This document shows positions 34,132 to 46,600 of a stretch of 64,000 nucleotides of DNA, one piece after another. Origin of the DNA: Liolophura sinensis. Taxonomy: Eukaryota; Mollusca; Polyplacophora; Chitonida; Chitonidae. Made by a program: the position numbers and the translations under genes. Positions within the stretch are counted from its first letter, which is position 1. Each line of letters starts with the position of its first letter. The notes beneath the pieces were generated by a model that saw only the letters and a program-made list of their open reading frames with translations, was not told where the DNA came from and made no database searches. The DNA lies in assembly GCF_032854445.1 (NCBI RefSeq), contig NC_088297.1, positions 5,269,991 to 5,333,990 on the forward strand. Direction: 5' to 3'.

Positions 34132-34689
34132 CCTTAAATACAAATATGGAATATGATTTTTCTGGCATTGTATTTTTTATGAAAAAAAAATAGGTACATT
34201 TTAGCTTTTATACCACATCTTATTTGCAACATTTTTCATGTCTTTTAAACTTTAATTCTGTCAAAAAATTAAACTATATTTAAGACTTCTGATCCCAGGA
34301 TCAAAGTCAAATTTTAAAATCACTTGAAAATTGTTATTTCTGATGTAATAAGGAAAATTAAGTATTGCTTAACCACATATATTCTAGAGCAAATTTCTAT
34401 GTTCTTTTAGAGCAAATTTCAGCAATATAAGGGAAAGGGAAATACGAAATTTAATGATTAAAATTTGACTTAAGTCTAAGATCTCTTTGTGATCCGGGCG
34501 CCTAAACTTTTAACTTGTTTTATGTAATGGGTCGCGGATAGTCAGTTAAAAACAGTTAATTATTGAAAAAGCTAGCTCTGTCTGATACATGTAAGTTGTA
34601 GACCGCTTTGGCAGCTGAGTACACAGGCCACTTGGAAGTCAGGAGACACGGGATCAAACCCAGGTTGGGTCACATCGAAGACAAATCTC
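34132..34689. other. TRMT11 3' UTR and following intergenic DNA
   Basis: AT-rich sequence after the stop codon; no open frame or repeat recognised up to the 68-bp array. Confidence 0.5.
34268..34273 (+). terminator. possible TRMT11 poly(A) signal ATTAAA
   Basis: First common hexamer variant after the TRMT11 stop codon, about 137 bp downstream. No cDNA evidence is available from the sequence. Confidence 0.3.
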
Positions 34690-35120
34690 CTCCCACAAGT
34701 AGCAATATGCTAAAGGCAATTCAGGTGGTCTTACATACAGATTGTGAGAGTACCCACCTCCCACAAGTAGCAATATGGTAAAGGCAATTCAGGTGGTCTT
34801 GCATATAGATTGTGAGAGATTCCTGCCTCCCACAAGTAGCAATATGCTAAAGGCAATTCAGGTCATCTTACGTACAGATTGTGAGAGTACCCACCTCCCA
34901 CAAGTAGCAATATGGTAAAGGCAATTCAGGTGGTCTTGCATATAGATTGTGGGATTCCTGCCTCCCACAAGTAGCAATATGCTAAAGGCAATTCAGGTGA
35001 TCTTACATACAGATTGTGAGAGTACCCACCTCCCACAAGTAGCAATATGGTGAAGGCAATTCAAATGGTCTTGCATATAGATCGTGAAAGATACTCACAT
35101 TCCACAAGTAGCAATATGGT
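34690..35120. repeat. 68-bp tandem repeat, 7 copies, intergenic
   Basis: Unit starts CCCACAAGTAGCAATATGGT and contains AAGGCAATTCAGGTGGTCTT; recurs at 34694, 34762, 34831, 34899 and 34966 onward. GGTAAAG and GCTAAAG versions alternate, so the true unit may be a 136-bp dimer. Confidence 0.9.
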
Positions 35121-35237
35121 AACGCACTTGAAATTTCGTCCATGATTTTAAAGTTACTTATTTTGTCAGATTCTGGAATTTGATTGCTCTTATGAGGTTT
35201 GTATGGAATGAATGAATGAAGATGACCATACACAACA

Positions 35238-35508
35238 TATGATTTATTTATTTATTTATTCGATTGGTGTTTTACGTTGCACTCAAGAATATTTCACTTA
35301 TACGATGGTGGCCAGCATTATGGTGGGAGAATACCTGGCACAGCCTGGGGGAAACCCACAATGATCCACAGGTTGCTGGCAGACCTTCCCACGTACGGTC
35401 AGAGAGGAAGCCAGCATGAGCTGGACTTGAACTCACAGCACCCGCATTGGTGAGAAGCTTCTGGGTCATTACGCTGCGCTAGAGCGCTAACCAACTGAGC
35501 CCACCACC
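35238..35508 (-). mobile_element. SINE, full length
   Basis: Reverse copy from TTTATTTATTTATTCGATTG to CTAACCAACTGAGCCC; B-box region TGGACTTGAACTC. Confidence 0.9.
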
Positions 35509-35511
35509 TCA

Positions 35512-35650
35512 TTTGAAGGTAAGATGATATCCTGCTGGAAAAAAAATGCAAGTTTAGGCACCAAAAAACAATATTTAATAACCTCTATTTGCATCTAAAA
35601 ATTAACTTTTCAGACGAAATTTCAGGTCATTTGCCATACTATTTTAACAG
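35512..35650 (+). mobile_element. dispersed repeat family B, copy 2
   Basis: AAGGTAAGATGATATCCTGC, TAGGCACCAAAAAACAATAT and GAAATTTCAGGTCATTTGCC match the other family B copies. Confidence 0.58.
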
Positions 35651-35741
35651 ACATACCTTTAGCTTTCAAAGGCAGGTGGTTTTACCTTAACTTGGGAAGA
35701 CCTGTCTCCTCCACTCTTAACAATGACCTACATCATACAAG

Positions 35742-35891
35742 TGAAATAGGTCTTCCAGCAACCTGCGGATGGTCATGGGTTTCCCCCGGGCTGTGCCTGG
35801 TTTCCTCCCACCATAATGCTGGCCGCCTTCGTATAAGTGAAATATTCTTGAGTACGGCGTAAAACACCAATCAAATAAATAAATAAATACA
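35742..35891 (+). mobile_element. SINE, 3' part
   Basis: GGTCTTCCAGCAACCTGCGG to AATCAAATAAATAAATAAAT. AAGTGAAATA at 35739 and CAAGTGAAATA near 35890 may be the target duplication. Confidence 0.87.
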
Positions 35892-36295
35892 AGTGAAATA
35901 TGTCCGAATATAGCAGTAAACGACAATCTATGATTCAATTTACGCACCAAAAAAACAAAACAAGAACAAAAAACCCCAACAATGTATGTGTTATATAATG
36001 TCTGATTTTTACTTTACACAATGAAACAATTACAAATCTTACAAATGATGGGTAAGACATTTGTCTCTGGTTTAAATACCAAATATACATACAACACATT
36101 ACATTAATTAGTCCTATACCACTAATGAACAAATAATTGAATGAAAATCAGCTGGTATTGTGTAATGACAGACCCAAGCTGAGAATCTATCGAATTGTTT
36201 CTGTTTTTTGTTTTTATTCAAAAATATTTGGCTTAATTATACAAGGGAAACCATAAATTTTGCGATGACAAACTTGACCATTTTGAGAGTCTGAG

Positions 36296-36465
36296 AGTTC
36301 TATTGATTTTAGAAAGGTGTTTTCAGGCTTGCTTCGAACATGGGATGGTATTCTACTGGAAAGTTTCGGCACCCAAAAACAATACTTTGTGACATTTATT
36401 TGTCTCTAAAAATGAACTTTTGTGGGCAAAATTTTAGGGTCATTAAAGGTATATCTAACGGCAAA
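36296..36465 (+). mobile_element. dispersed repeat family B, copy 3
   Basis: GTTCTATTGATTTTAGAAAG, ATGGGATGGTATTCTACTGG and CAATACTTTGTGACATTTAT are nearly identical to 33173-33345. Confidence 0.6.
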
Positions 36466-36483
36466 CTAGAACCAACTCGCAGG

Positions 36484-36570
36484 AGTGAGTGAGTGCTTGG
36501 GGTTTAACGTCGTACTCAACAATTTTTCAGTCATATGACGATGAAACTCGCAGGGGTGAGAGATGGATTC
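36484..36570 (+). mobile_element. dispersed 'gagtgagtgagtgctt' repeat, copy 2 (partial)
   Basis: GAGTGAGTGAGTGCTTGGGG through TTTTTCAGTCATATGACGAT, then diverges into AACTCGCAGGGGTGAGAGAT. Compare 338-508. Confidence 0.55.
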
Positions 36571-36824
36571 GCGCCAAGACATCATTAGTCAAGGGCTAGC
36601 TGGCCACTCAGCCCACTCGTAACTCTAGGCAACCAAGTTGCTGTTCTATCATCTGCTCCCTCCTCCCCCCACTCTCCAGCAGAACTTCACATCATCCTCA
36701 GCTAATTAGGCTGACCAGTCTCATCGTCGAACCACCCACCCTAGCCATGTGTTCCCCCAGGGAGGCATTAGCTTGACCAGAGCTACCTGTTGGACATGTT
36801 ATATGCAATAATTTGCCAAAAAGT

Positions 36825-37150
36825 TTATGGAAGTGGAAATGCAAATGTTTCCAGGTACCGGTAATAGTGGAAATGCAAATGTCTCCAGATACCAGTAATA
36901 GTGGAAATGCAAATGTCCCAAGCCCACTGTAGAAATGCAAATGTCCCAAGCCCACAGTAGAAAGGCAAATGTCCCAAAAGCACAGTAGAAATGCAAATGT
37001 CCCAAGCCCACAGTAGAAATGCAAATGTCTCAAGAGCACAGTAGAAATGCAAATGTCCCAAGCCCACTGTAGAAATGCAAATGTCCCAAGCCCACAGTAG
37101 AAATGCAAATGTCCCAAAAGCACAGTAGAAATGCAAATGTTTTCGGATAG
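36825..37150. repeat. 28-bp tandem repeat, about 12 copies, intergenic
   Basis: Unit GTAGAAATGCAAATGTCCCA plus AGCCCACA, period 28 bp (for example 36905 and 36933). Each unit contains ATGCAAAT, the consensus octamer of POU/Oct factors, which is probably incidental. Confidence 0.92.
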
Positions 37151-37504
37151 CTATGGAAATGCAAATCTAGCGCTCTTCGTGGGCATACCTGTCTAAATGC
37201 AGCCATATTTATACTGTTGCTCTTGCACCAATTGTAAGTTCTTTTGTGTTTATCCTGTTGTGGGAACATCTACATTGACTGGGCTCAAAATAAAACTTTC
37301 TGTGGCCAATTTTGACACATCTCTGCTGTGTGTTATTCTATACATTTCGTCATTTAAATGTCCAACCCATGTGTATTGCCCCAGGAAAGACACATTTTGA
37401 CAGCAATTCTTCTCCCCTATCTGTTAATATTCCTGCCATATGGGAGTATAATAGTTGTAGCAGACCGCTAAGCTTGAGATTCTGGTCTAGCTTTAAGACG
37501 GAAA

Positions 37505-38165
37505 ACATCCTATTTTAACTGTGAGAAAAAAAAAGTTTGGTTAGTCTGGCGAAAGTCATGTTCAATACATAAACTTCTCCACAATCAGTAATTTAAAAAT
37601 TATAAGATGCGTAACCATGACAACACTGTAATGTCACAGAAAACATCCTATTTTAGCTGTGAGGAGAAAAAAAAGTTTGGTGTAGTCTGGCGAAAGTCAT
37701 GTTCAATACATAAACTTCTCCACAATCAGTAATTTAAAAATTATAAGATGCGTAACCATGACAACACTGTATAGTCACAGAAAACATCCTATTTTAGCTG
37801 TGAAGAAAAAAAAAGTTTGGTGTAGTCTGGCAACAGTTCAATACATAAACTTCTCCACAATCAGTAATTAATAATTATTACAGGCGTAACCATGACAACA
37901 CTGTAAAATCTACAGCTTATTAAACCCGTCACTACTAAAAGCACCATTATGTTTACATGCGTCTGTTACCATGGTTACTGGCTTATGTTTGGTGTAGTGT
38001 AGTCTTGCAAAAGTGAAGTTCAATACATAAAAATCTCAACAATCAGTAATTAATAATTACTACAAGGGTAACCATGACAACACTGTAAAATCTACAGCTA
38101 ATTAAACCTGTCACTACTAAAAGCACCATTATGTTTAAATGCGTCTGTTACCTTGGTTACTGGCT
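37505..38165. repeat. tandem repeat of about 130-140 bp, 4 copies, intergenic
   Basis: AAAACATCCTATTTTAGCTG, GTTTGGTGTAGTCTGGCGAA, CTTCTCCACAATCAGTAATT and GCGTAACCATGACAACACTG recur in order. The later copies carry an extra block with TCTGTTACCATGGTTACTGG. Confidence 0.88.
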
Positions 38166-38329
38166 TATTACATGTAAAAAAAAAAAAAACATCTTGCAGG
38201 CTTTAATTAACAACGTGGGGCGTACATAACCCTCTACAAAGGGAAGTAAACCTTGTTAACCATGGATATAGCAGTGCCTTTTTGCCTACTTGAATGCACA
38301 TCTAAACTGCAATCGACCCATACCAACTG

Positions 38330-38950
38330 GAAAGAGACTGGTTACCAATTGGTAAAAGGCTGATTACCAATTGGTAAAAGAATGGTCACCAATTGGTAAG
38401 AGGCTGGCTACCAATTGGCAAGAGGCTGGTAACCAATTGGCAAGAGGCTGGTTACCAATTGGTAAGAGGTTGATTACCAATTGGTAAGAGGTTGGCTACC
38501 AATTGGTAAGATGCTGGTTACCAATTGGTAAGAGGCTGGTTACCAATTGGTATGAGGCTGGTTACCAATTGGTAAGAGAATGGTTACCAATTGGTAAAAG
38601 AATGGTTACCAATTGGTAAGAGGCTGGTTACCAATTGGTAAAAGGCTGATTACCAATTGGTAAAAGAATGGTTACCAATTGATAAGAGGCTGGCTACCAA
38701 TTGGTAAAAGAATGGTTACCAATTGGTAAGAGGCTGGTTACCAATTGGTAAAAGAAGGGTTACCAATTGGTAAGAGGCTGGCTACCAATTGGTAAGACTG
38801 GTTACCAATTGGTAAGAGGCTGGTAACCAATTGGTAAGAGACTGGTTACCAATTGGTAAGAGGCTGGTAACCAATTGGCAAGAGGCTGGTTACCAATTGG
38901 TAAGAGGCTGGTAACCAAATGGCAAGAGGCTGGTTACCAATTGGTAAGAG
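38330..38950. repeat. 22-bp array of perfect palindromes, 28 copies
   Basis: Unit is TTACCAATTGGTAA plus a spacer such as GAGGCTGG, period 22 bp. TTACCAATTGGTAA is its own reverse complement. I count 28 CCAATTGG cores or one-base variants between 38345 and 38945; one spacing near 38785-38804 is 19 bp. Intergenic, between the convergent TRMT11 and EMC2 3' ends. Confidence 0.96.
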
Positions 38951-38959
38951 GTGTATTAA

Positions 38960-40615
38960 ACACCATCAGTTATGGTGATTCAAGTCAGTGTTCTTATTGA
39001 AATCAATATTAGTGCTATACAAGTAACAAGTAGGCAGAGGGAATATTTGTTCCATGGGTTCATTCGTTTTTCTGCAGAGGGCCAGTACGCCTCAGTTCAT
39101 CAAATGCGGTCATCTACTCTACTGTAGTATTTCCATATGTTCACATATATACATGTATGTCATCTGATGCGGATGTAAACACAAATTTGAAAATAATGCC
39201 CCAAAAGCACCACAAGTATAACAACAATAAATGAATTTGAATAGTTCACCTAAAGTTTAGCATTTTTCAAAAAGCACATCTTGTTTAATTTAGACTGATT
39301 CATCCATCTTATAGTAAATGTCAAGAGCGTTTAATTTCATATTAGAAAAAAGTTTAGTTTTCTTACCAAAATAACATTTTCGCTTGCTTCTGAAAGTGCA
39401 TTTTTATCGGCCAAACTTTAGGTGAAGTGCAGCAATTAATTTATATCATCAGCGTTCGTTACGCCCTTGCCGAAGCCTAACGCTGGGTTTTTCACAAATG
39501 CTGGAATAACAGTCAAAAAGTCCTAACTACAAAAAAACATTATATATGCCAAAAGCTACATCAGCTTATCAGGGAGACATAATAAAAGTTTAAATTAATA
39601 TTCATTTCTCTGCTGATATCAACCCTCCCAATAATTATTTGAACCTACCCTAAAATAAAGTAAGAACTTGCTCCAAAACTTAATATCAATCTACCTCAAA
39701 AATAATTGATTTCCTGCTCGTGATCAAACAGTTTTAGGAGTTGAATGAAATTTGGTCTGAAAATATTTTTTTAGAGTGGTTAGAAATTCTACAACATCCA
39801 AAAAAAAAAAAAGAAAAAAAAGATATGATAAAAACAAAATCTACATCTCCCTATAAAAGAGTCTTTCATGACTGGCATGTATGAATTTTAATAACTTTAA
39901 TAAAACTTAATTTTACTGTTAAGACCCCAAAAAAAACTACAGTATCAAGTATTACAAACACTGCACATTGCAAATTGAAGTTAGCCAATGCTGATATCGC
40001 AAATCTTTCACGTTTACACGAATAAGTGTATACATTACTTAGGTATGGAATGAATACTACAGACAGTACAGGTATGTCATTTACAGGTATGTCATTTACA
40101 GGTATGTCATTTACAGCATGTGGCAGATGTGAACTGGTTTCAATTGGCACTGTACTAATAATTTAAAATTTTCATGTCCCGTGAAAGCCATGGTAAGAAT
40201 TAGCTGCTAGTAATGACTGAATATGGTTGGCCCATGGTAGGCCTATTCACTCCATTGTAGACAATGAATGTACATGTGATGACTTCTGCTTGCTGCCATG
40301 TTGGATCAAGAATTTCATGGTCTGCTGCACACAGCTGAAGGTTCGCTCCAGAAAAGACCATGACATTCCTTTTTCTCAAAGATCCAACATGGCAGAGAGT
40401 GGAAGTCATCATACACCATGAGTTGTATTGCACAATCTTTCCTCTAACAATTTATCTTCTTTGCTGTCTTTCAAAAGGCATATTCTAACAATCTCAAACA
40501 TATCTTTCCCCAGTGTCCACTACATTTTTATCTCAAATCCTTACACAGCATGGTAGATTTTACCTGTCTTTTGTTAAAACAAGTTATGTCCCTTGCAGGA
40601 CTGAGTTATCTCCCT
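38960..40615. other. intergenic DNA before the EMC2 stop codon
   Basis: AT-rich; includes a short triple CAGGTATGTCATTTA repeat at 40068-40113. No gene, SINE or long array recognised. It would include the EMC2 3' UTR. Confidence 0.5.
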
Positions 40616-43600
40616 TTATGATTTGCTGCTACCAGGGTTGAGATTCTCTAAGATCTTCTCAATGGTCTCTAAAGATTTTGTCTCTGTAATCTGCTCTCGG
40701 GACTGCTGAGTCTGAAAATGACAAACAAGTTTTTGCACATAAAATTCTGTTCAAAGTTTGGGATTTCTAAAGTACTATTTGATTATACTGAATGTTAATA
40801 AATCACTTCATTCTTCCTACAAACACAAACAACTTCCCTTACCTGACAAAATGAGCCATAACAACCAATGCTTCCCTTACCTGACAAAATAATCCATAAC
40901 AACCAATGCTCCCTTACCTGACAAAATGAGACATAACAACCAATGCTCCCTTACCTGACAAAATAAGCCATAAAAATCAATGCTTCCCTTACCTGACAAA
41001 ATGAGCCATAACAACCAATCCTTCCTTTACCTGACAAAAGGAGCCATAACAACCAATGCTCCCCTTACCTGACAAATAAGCCATAACAACCAATGCTTCC
41101 CTTACCTGACAAAAGGAGCCATAACAACCAATGCTTCCCTTACCTGACAAAATAAGCCATAACAACCAATACTTCCCTCACCAGACAAAATGAGACATAA
41201 CAACCAATGCTTCCCTTACCTGACAAAATAATCCATAACAACCAATGCTCCCCTCACCTGACAAATAAGCCATAACAACCAATGCTTCCCTTACCTGATA
41301 AAATGAGCCATAACAACCAATGCTTCTCTTACCTGACAAAATGAGCCATAACAACCAATCCTTCCCTTACCTGACAAAATGAGCCATAACAGCCACTGCT
41401 TCCTTTACCTAACAAAATGAGACATAACAACCAATGCTTCCCTTACCAGACAAAATGAGACATAACAACCAATGCTTCCCTTACCTGACAAAAGGAGCCA
41501 TAACAACCAATGCTCCCCTTACCTGACAAATAAGCCATAACAACCAATACTTCCCTCACCAGACAAAATGAGACATAACAACCAATGCTTCCCTTACCTG
41601 ACAAAAGGAGCCATAACAACCAATGCTCCCCTTACCTGACAAATAAGCCATAACAACCAATGCTTCCCTTACCTGATAAAATGAGCCATAACAACCAATG
41701 CTTCTCTTACCGTACAAAATGAGCCATAACAACCAATCCTTCCCTTAGCTGACAAAATGAGCTATAACAACCACTGCTTCCCTTACCTGACAAAATGAGA
41801 CATAACAACCAATGCTTCGCTTACCTGACAAAAGGAGCCATAACAACCAATGCTTCCCTTACCTGACAAAATGAGCCATAACAAGCAATGCTTCCCTTAC
41901 CTGACAAAATAAGACATAACAACTAATGCTCTCTTTACCTGACAAAATAAGCCATAACAACCAATGCTTCGCTTACCTGACAAAAGGAGCCATAACAACC
42001 AATGCTTCCCTTACCTGACAAAATGAGCCATAACAAGCAATGCTTCCCTTACCTGACAAAATAAGACATAACAACTAATGCTCTCTTTACCTGACAAAAT
42101 AAGCCATAACAACCAATGCTTCCCTTACCTGATATTTTTCTTTCAGTTGTTTTGCTGCCCAGGCAGCATACTTCGTGTTTGACTGTCTTTCTGAGGCATT
42201 TTTGGAATTCATGGAAGCTAGAGTACTGGCAGACTGAAATGAAAAAGATCTATGTATTTATCAGATTGATATCTATTTATTTGATTGGTGTTTTACGTTG
42301 CACTCAAGAATATTTCACTTATATGATGACCAGCATTATGGAGGGAAAAAAATGGGCAGAGAATAAAGCCTGAGAATAAGTTGGACTTGAACTCACAGCA
42401 ACCGCACTGATGACCCCCCCCACCATCCCCAGCCCCACCCCCCAAATGGTATATGGTATACCAGCTCGAACATCACACATGAAAAAACTCTAGTAACTTG
42501 CCAAAGGTTAGTGGTTTACCCCGCAGTTCACCCCAGCCATAAAACTGACCCTTTTTAGAGGACATTTATCTCTCACCAATACGGTATACCAGCTCGAACA
42601 TCACACATGAAAAAACTCCAATAACTTGCCAAAGGTTAGTGGGTTACCCCGCAGTTCACCCTTGCCATAAAACTGACCGTCATTCTCTAAATACTACCAC
42701 TACTGCTCCACTGAACAAGAATCAGTGCCCTTCACATCACTTACCAATAACAGACCATACAGAGCTCTCATGTTGTTGGGGTTCAGTTTGATAGACTGAG
42801 AGTAATATGCCCGAGCTATCTCCAGGTTTTCTGTTCCCCCTTGCGTGTAACGGATCTGAAAAGCAAGAAACAAGACACTATTCGTTTAAACAGAGTCTTG
42901 TGAAAGCAATCCATCAAACTTCCTTTTATATATGACCAGGAGAATATCTAAGAGACAACCACAGCACCAAGAGAAAGTAAACGATCTACACCAAAGCTGC
43001 TGACAAAGTTGCCACGGAAACAGCCAGAGAATGATTCCAGCACATGACCTGATTGGGTAAGTGTCTGATAAATTGCAGTGAGGAAGCACTTCAACCTTGG
43101 GAGCCAACGAGGGGTCCCCCTCCCCTTGTTCAATTCCTCAGTTTACCATTCACAGATTAGTTAAAAAAAAAGTTCGAAATAAATAAGGTTAAATAAGATC
43201 ACTAAAACAGTAAGAGCTAGATACTAGCGCATGACCTGAATTGCAAAGAAGCACTTTAGTCTTGTGAGCTGGTAAGGGCCCCACTAGTTCAATTCCTCGG
43301 TTTACCAATCAAAGATTAGTTGAAAGGAAAGAAGACACCAGACGAAATGATTATACTCATATATAAAATATCCCACTTAGAATTTGAAAAGCAAATCTCT
43401 TTCCTGTTGCAATGGTGCGTATCTGAAATATCCAACTTCAAAGTGTTAAGCAAAATCGAAAGCGCTGTCATGTTATTACTTTGAATCTGTTAGGCGCAAG
43501 TTACTTCTATAACCTGAGTACGCACCAGTTTCCGCTGATGTCACCCAAACCGTTTTTTTTCCTTTCAGCCATATCAGCGTGGGGTAGGGGTGACCCAACA

Positions 43601-46600
43601 CTGTATTTCCAGATAAAATTTATTTATTTTATTTATTTGATTGGTGTTTTGCGCCGTACTCAAGAATATTTCACTCATACAACGGCGGCCAGCATTATGG
43701 TCGGAGGAAACCAAGCAGGGCCCGGGGGAACCCACGACCATCCGCAGGTTGCTGGCAGACCTTCCCACTTACGGCCGGAGAGGAAGCCAGCATGAGCTGG
43801 ACTTGAACTCACAGCGACCACACTGGTGAGAGGCTTCTGGGTCAATACGCTGCGCTAGCGCGTTAACCAACTGAGCCACAAGGCCCCTCCAGATTAAAAG
43901 GTGAGTTACTACCTTCCTAGCTGTTTATGTCTATCTCCTCATCTGTTCTGAAATAACTACGTAAAGTTAAATCTTTTCTGTTGTCTTTACTCTGAAGCGA
44001 GTCATCTACTCACGTCAGCGTATCTCTGCTGGTACAGGTGATTGTTTGGGCTGGACATGATTAGCTCCTCCACACAGAATGCTGCTTTCTCATAATCCTG
44101 CTCCTGAGTGTACATGTCACACAGCTCTAACCACGCGTCAAAGTCAGCCACAAACCTAAAGCAGAAGAGATGAACAGATACAGTCAAGACTGAGGCATTT
44201 AAAACTGGGCTTAGATCAGTCTTGCGACCGGGAGCTGGGGCTAGTAGATCGAAAAAAAGGCTTGCAATCACCAACATGTTCTACTTTTCTGTAACTCGAA
44301 GCATCCAGTTCAACTACTCTATGTTTGCTTGAGTCCAATTGGTCACCATTGGTCACAATCACAAGGTTTTTTCAAACTTAAGGTTGACTTTGTGAAGTTG
44401 GACACAATTGCTTAGAACTGCTGGCTTTAAGGTGAGCTGCTAAAGTTTTTGATCCTAAACTAAAAGTTATCAGAGAGCACACATGTGTATATTACATGTC
44501 TGTAAAATGCTAAAAGAGGCAATTTTTTTTATTTTTGTTGAAGTGAAAGTACTCACTCCTCTAAATACTCATTTAGCTTTTTGATGGCTTCTGGCATCTT
44601 GTGTTCAGCTCTCAATATGGCCACTTCTCGTTTCTTGGCAAACTGAAAGGAAAAGAAAAGGAAAAAGAATTTGTTTCATGCAAAACCATTTTTTTTCTTT
44701 TTTTTTTTTTTATCGGAAATGCCAACTTAAAGTGAAAGCAATGAAATTTATGACTGTTGAAACATACATTAGCTAAGTCACAGGATTTACATCAGAAAAG
44801 GTTAGCTGATGACAGACAGATAGCCACATCACATGATTTACATCACAGAAGACTAGCTGATGACAGACAGATAGCTAAGTCACACGATTTACATCACAGA
44901 AGGTTAGCTGATGACAGACACACAGCTACATCACAGGATTTACATCACAGAAGGTTAGCTGATGACAGACAGATAGCTAAGTCACAGGATTTACATCACA
45001 GAAGGTTAGCTGATGACAGACAGAGAGCTAAGTCACAGGATTTACATCACAGAAAACTGACGACAGAAAGATAGCTAAGTCACAGGATTTACATCACAGA
45101 AGATTAGCTGATGAAAGACAAATAGCTAAGTCACATTATTCACATACCAACACACGAACAATCGCAAGAGGCCTCAAGAAGAATTACTGATGTGATAGAT
45201 AAAGGATTTACTCTCAACAAGATTTGAACATGGATCTTCACATCCACAGTCCAGCACTGCCAATGGAGCTAAAGGGAAATTCACACTACCCACTGGTTGT
45301 GTACACACTGGAAAGCTGCTCCAAGTATACCTATGTAGAACATTTTAACCCTTGCAAAGAGAATATTTATGACGCTGACAACAATTGTTCTTATAGGAGA
45401 AGAAAATCTCAATATCAATCAAATACCACTGAAAAAAGTATGCATTTCCTCGCAGGTGCATGCAATAAAAAAATTCTAATATGTAACTGAAGTTGATAAA
45501 TTATAAATAAAGTCAGCGCCAAAATCAGCTGTGGGCGACTCCATTTTGCCTAAGAACTAGTCCCGAGATCTTCTGTGTTAGGAGGAGAATTGCCGTCTCA
45601 TTGGCTGAGAGGCACCACACCCGCAGCATAAACTACAAGGTGTTAAAGATGGAGGACGCCATGGACTCAGGGATTTATGCCAGCTTTGCCATTTTCACGC
45701 TTTACGTGTATGGCGAGGAAAAATCGCAAAATTATGCAGCAGGCACCAGCAGATAGAAAAAAATGTGCTTTTTCAGCCTTTAGTGTCATGTTTTTACGTT
45801 TTCTTTTCCTTTAAATGTGTTGAGAGTCTGAACTAAAAATCAATTTACATTATGATGATACTGCTAGGAAGATTTATAATGACATCTTTCAGACAGGATC
45901 GCCTCCCTTGACAATCTTTCAGACAGGATTGCCTCCCTTGACACTCAGCTCCTCCTTCCCACAAAGCACTAACCAGAGACAACACCACCTCTAGTAAGCT
46001 GTAGGGCCAAATCAACTTAAGTTTGTTGATTTAAGGGCAGAATAAAACTTAATCCCAATGTCAGGGGAGGGTATAAATGTAAAACTCGATGAATCTGTGG
46101 GAAAAAGACTTTCCGGGTAAGATCAAGGTCGATTTCAGTTTTACTTTATTACATGTTTGGATTTTTCACTGTCGGTTTGTTCACAAAACAATAAAATTGG
46201 TGTCGCCCAGTAGAAATTTGTGATCTGGCAGCGCCTTCTAGTTAAGATTTAGGTTGACATGCAAGAGACAGAATTATCCTCCCACAAAGAGACACAAACA
46301 ATGCACCCCCCGACATACACACACACACCCTCCCCAACACACCCCCTCACCCCCCCCCCCCCCCCATCAGTTTACCATGTTAGCAGGATCTTCCTCTCTG
46401 ATGGACGCATACACTTGCTGAGCTTCACTGTAGCTGTGAAGTAAACAAAAAGAAAAGTGTTACAAATCATCCGATGTGATAACCCTGCACTAAGTGCAAC
46501 CTGGGAAACATTTTGCAGTAGTGATTTATTGTCGCTATAGCATATTTTTTTTTCTTCCTTCTTTCCTTTTTCTTTTTTTTTTTGTTTTAATTTGATGGTC

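Noticed and set aside
36825-37150. Oct-factor enhancer made of ATGCAAAT octamers
   Set aside because: The octamer is part of a 28-bp tandem unit and is expected in every copy; no independent support for binding.
38330-42131. CRISPR-like regular repeats
   Set aside because: Units are contiguous with no variable spacers, in an intron-rich animal genome without cas genes.
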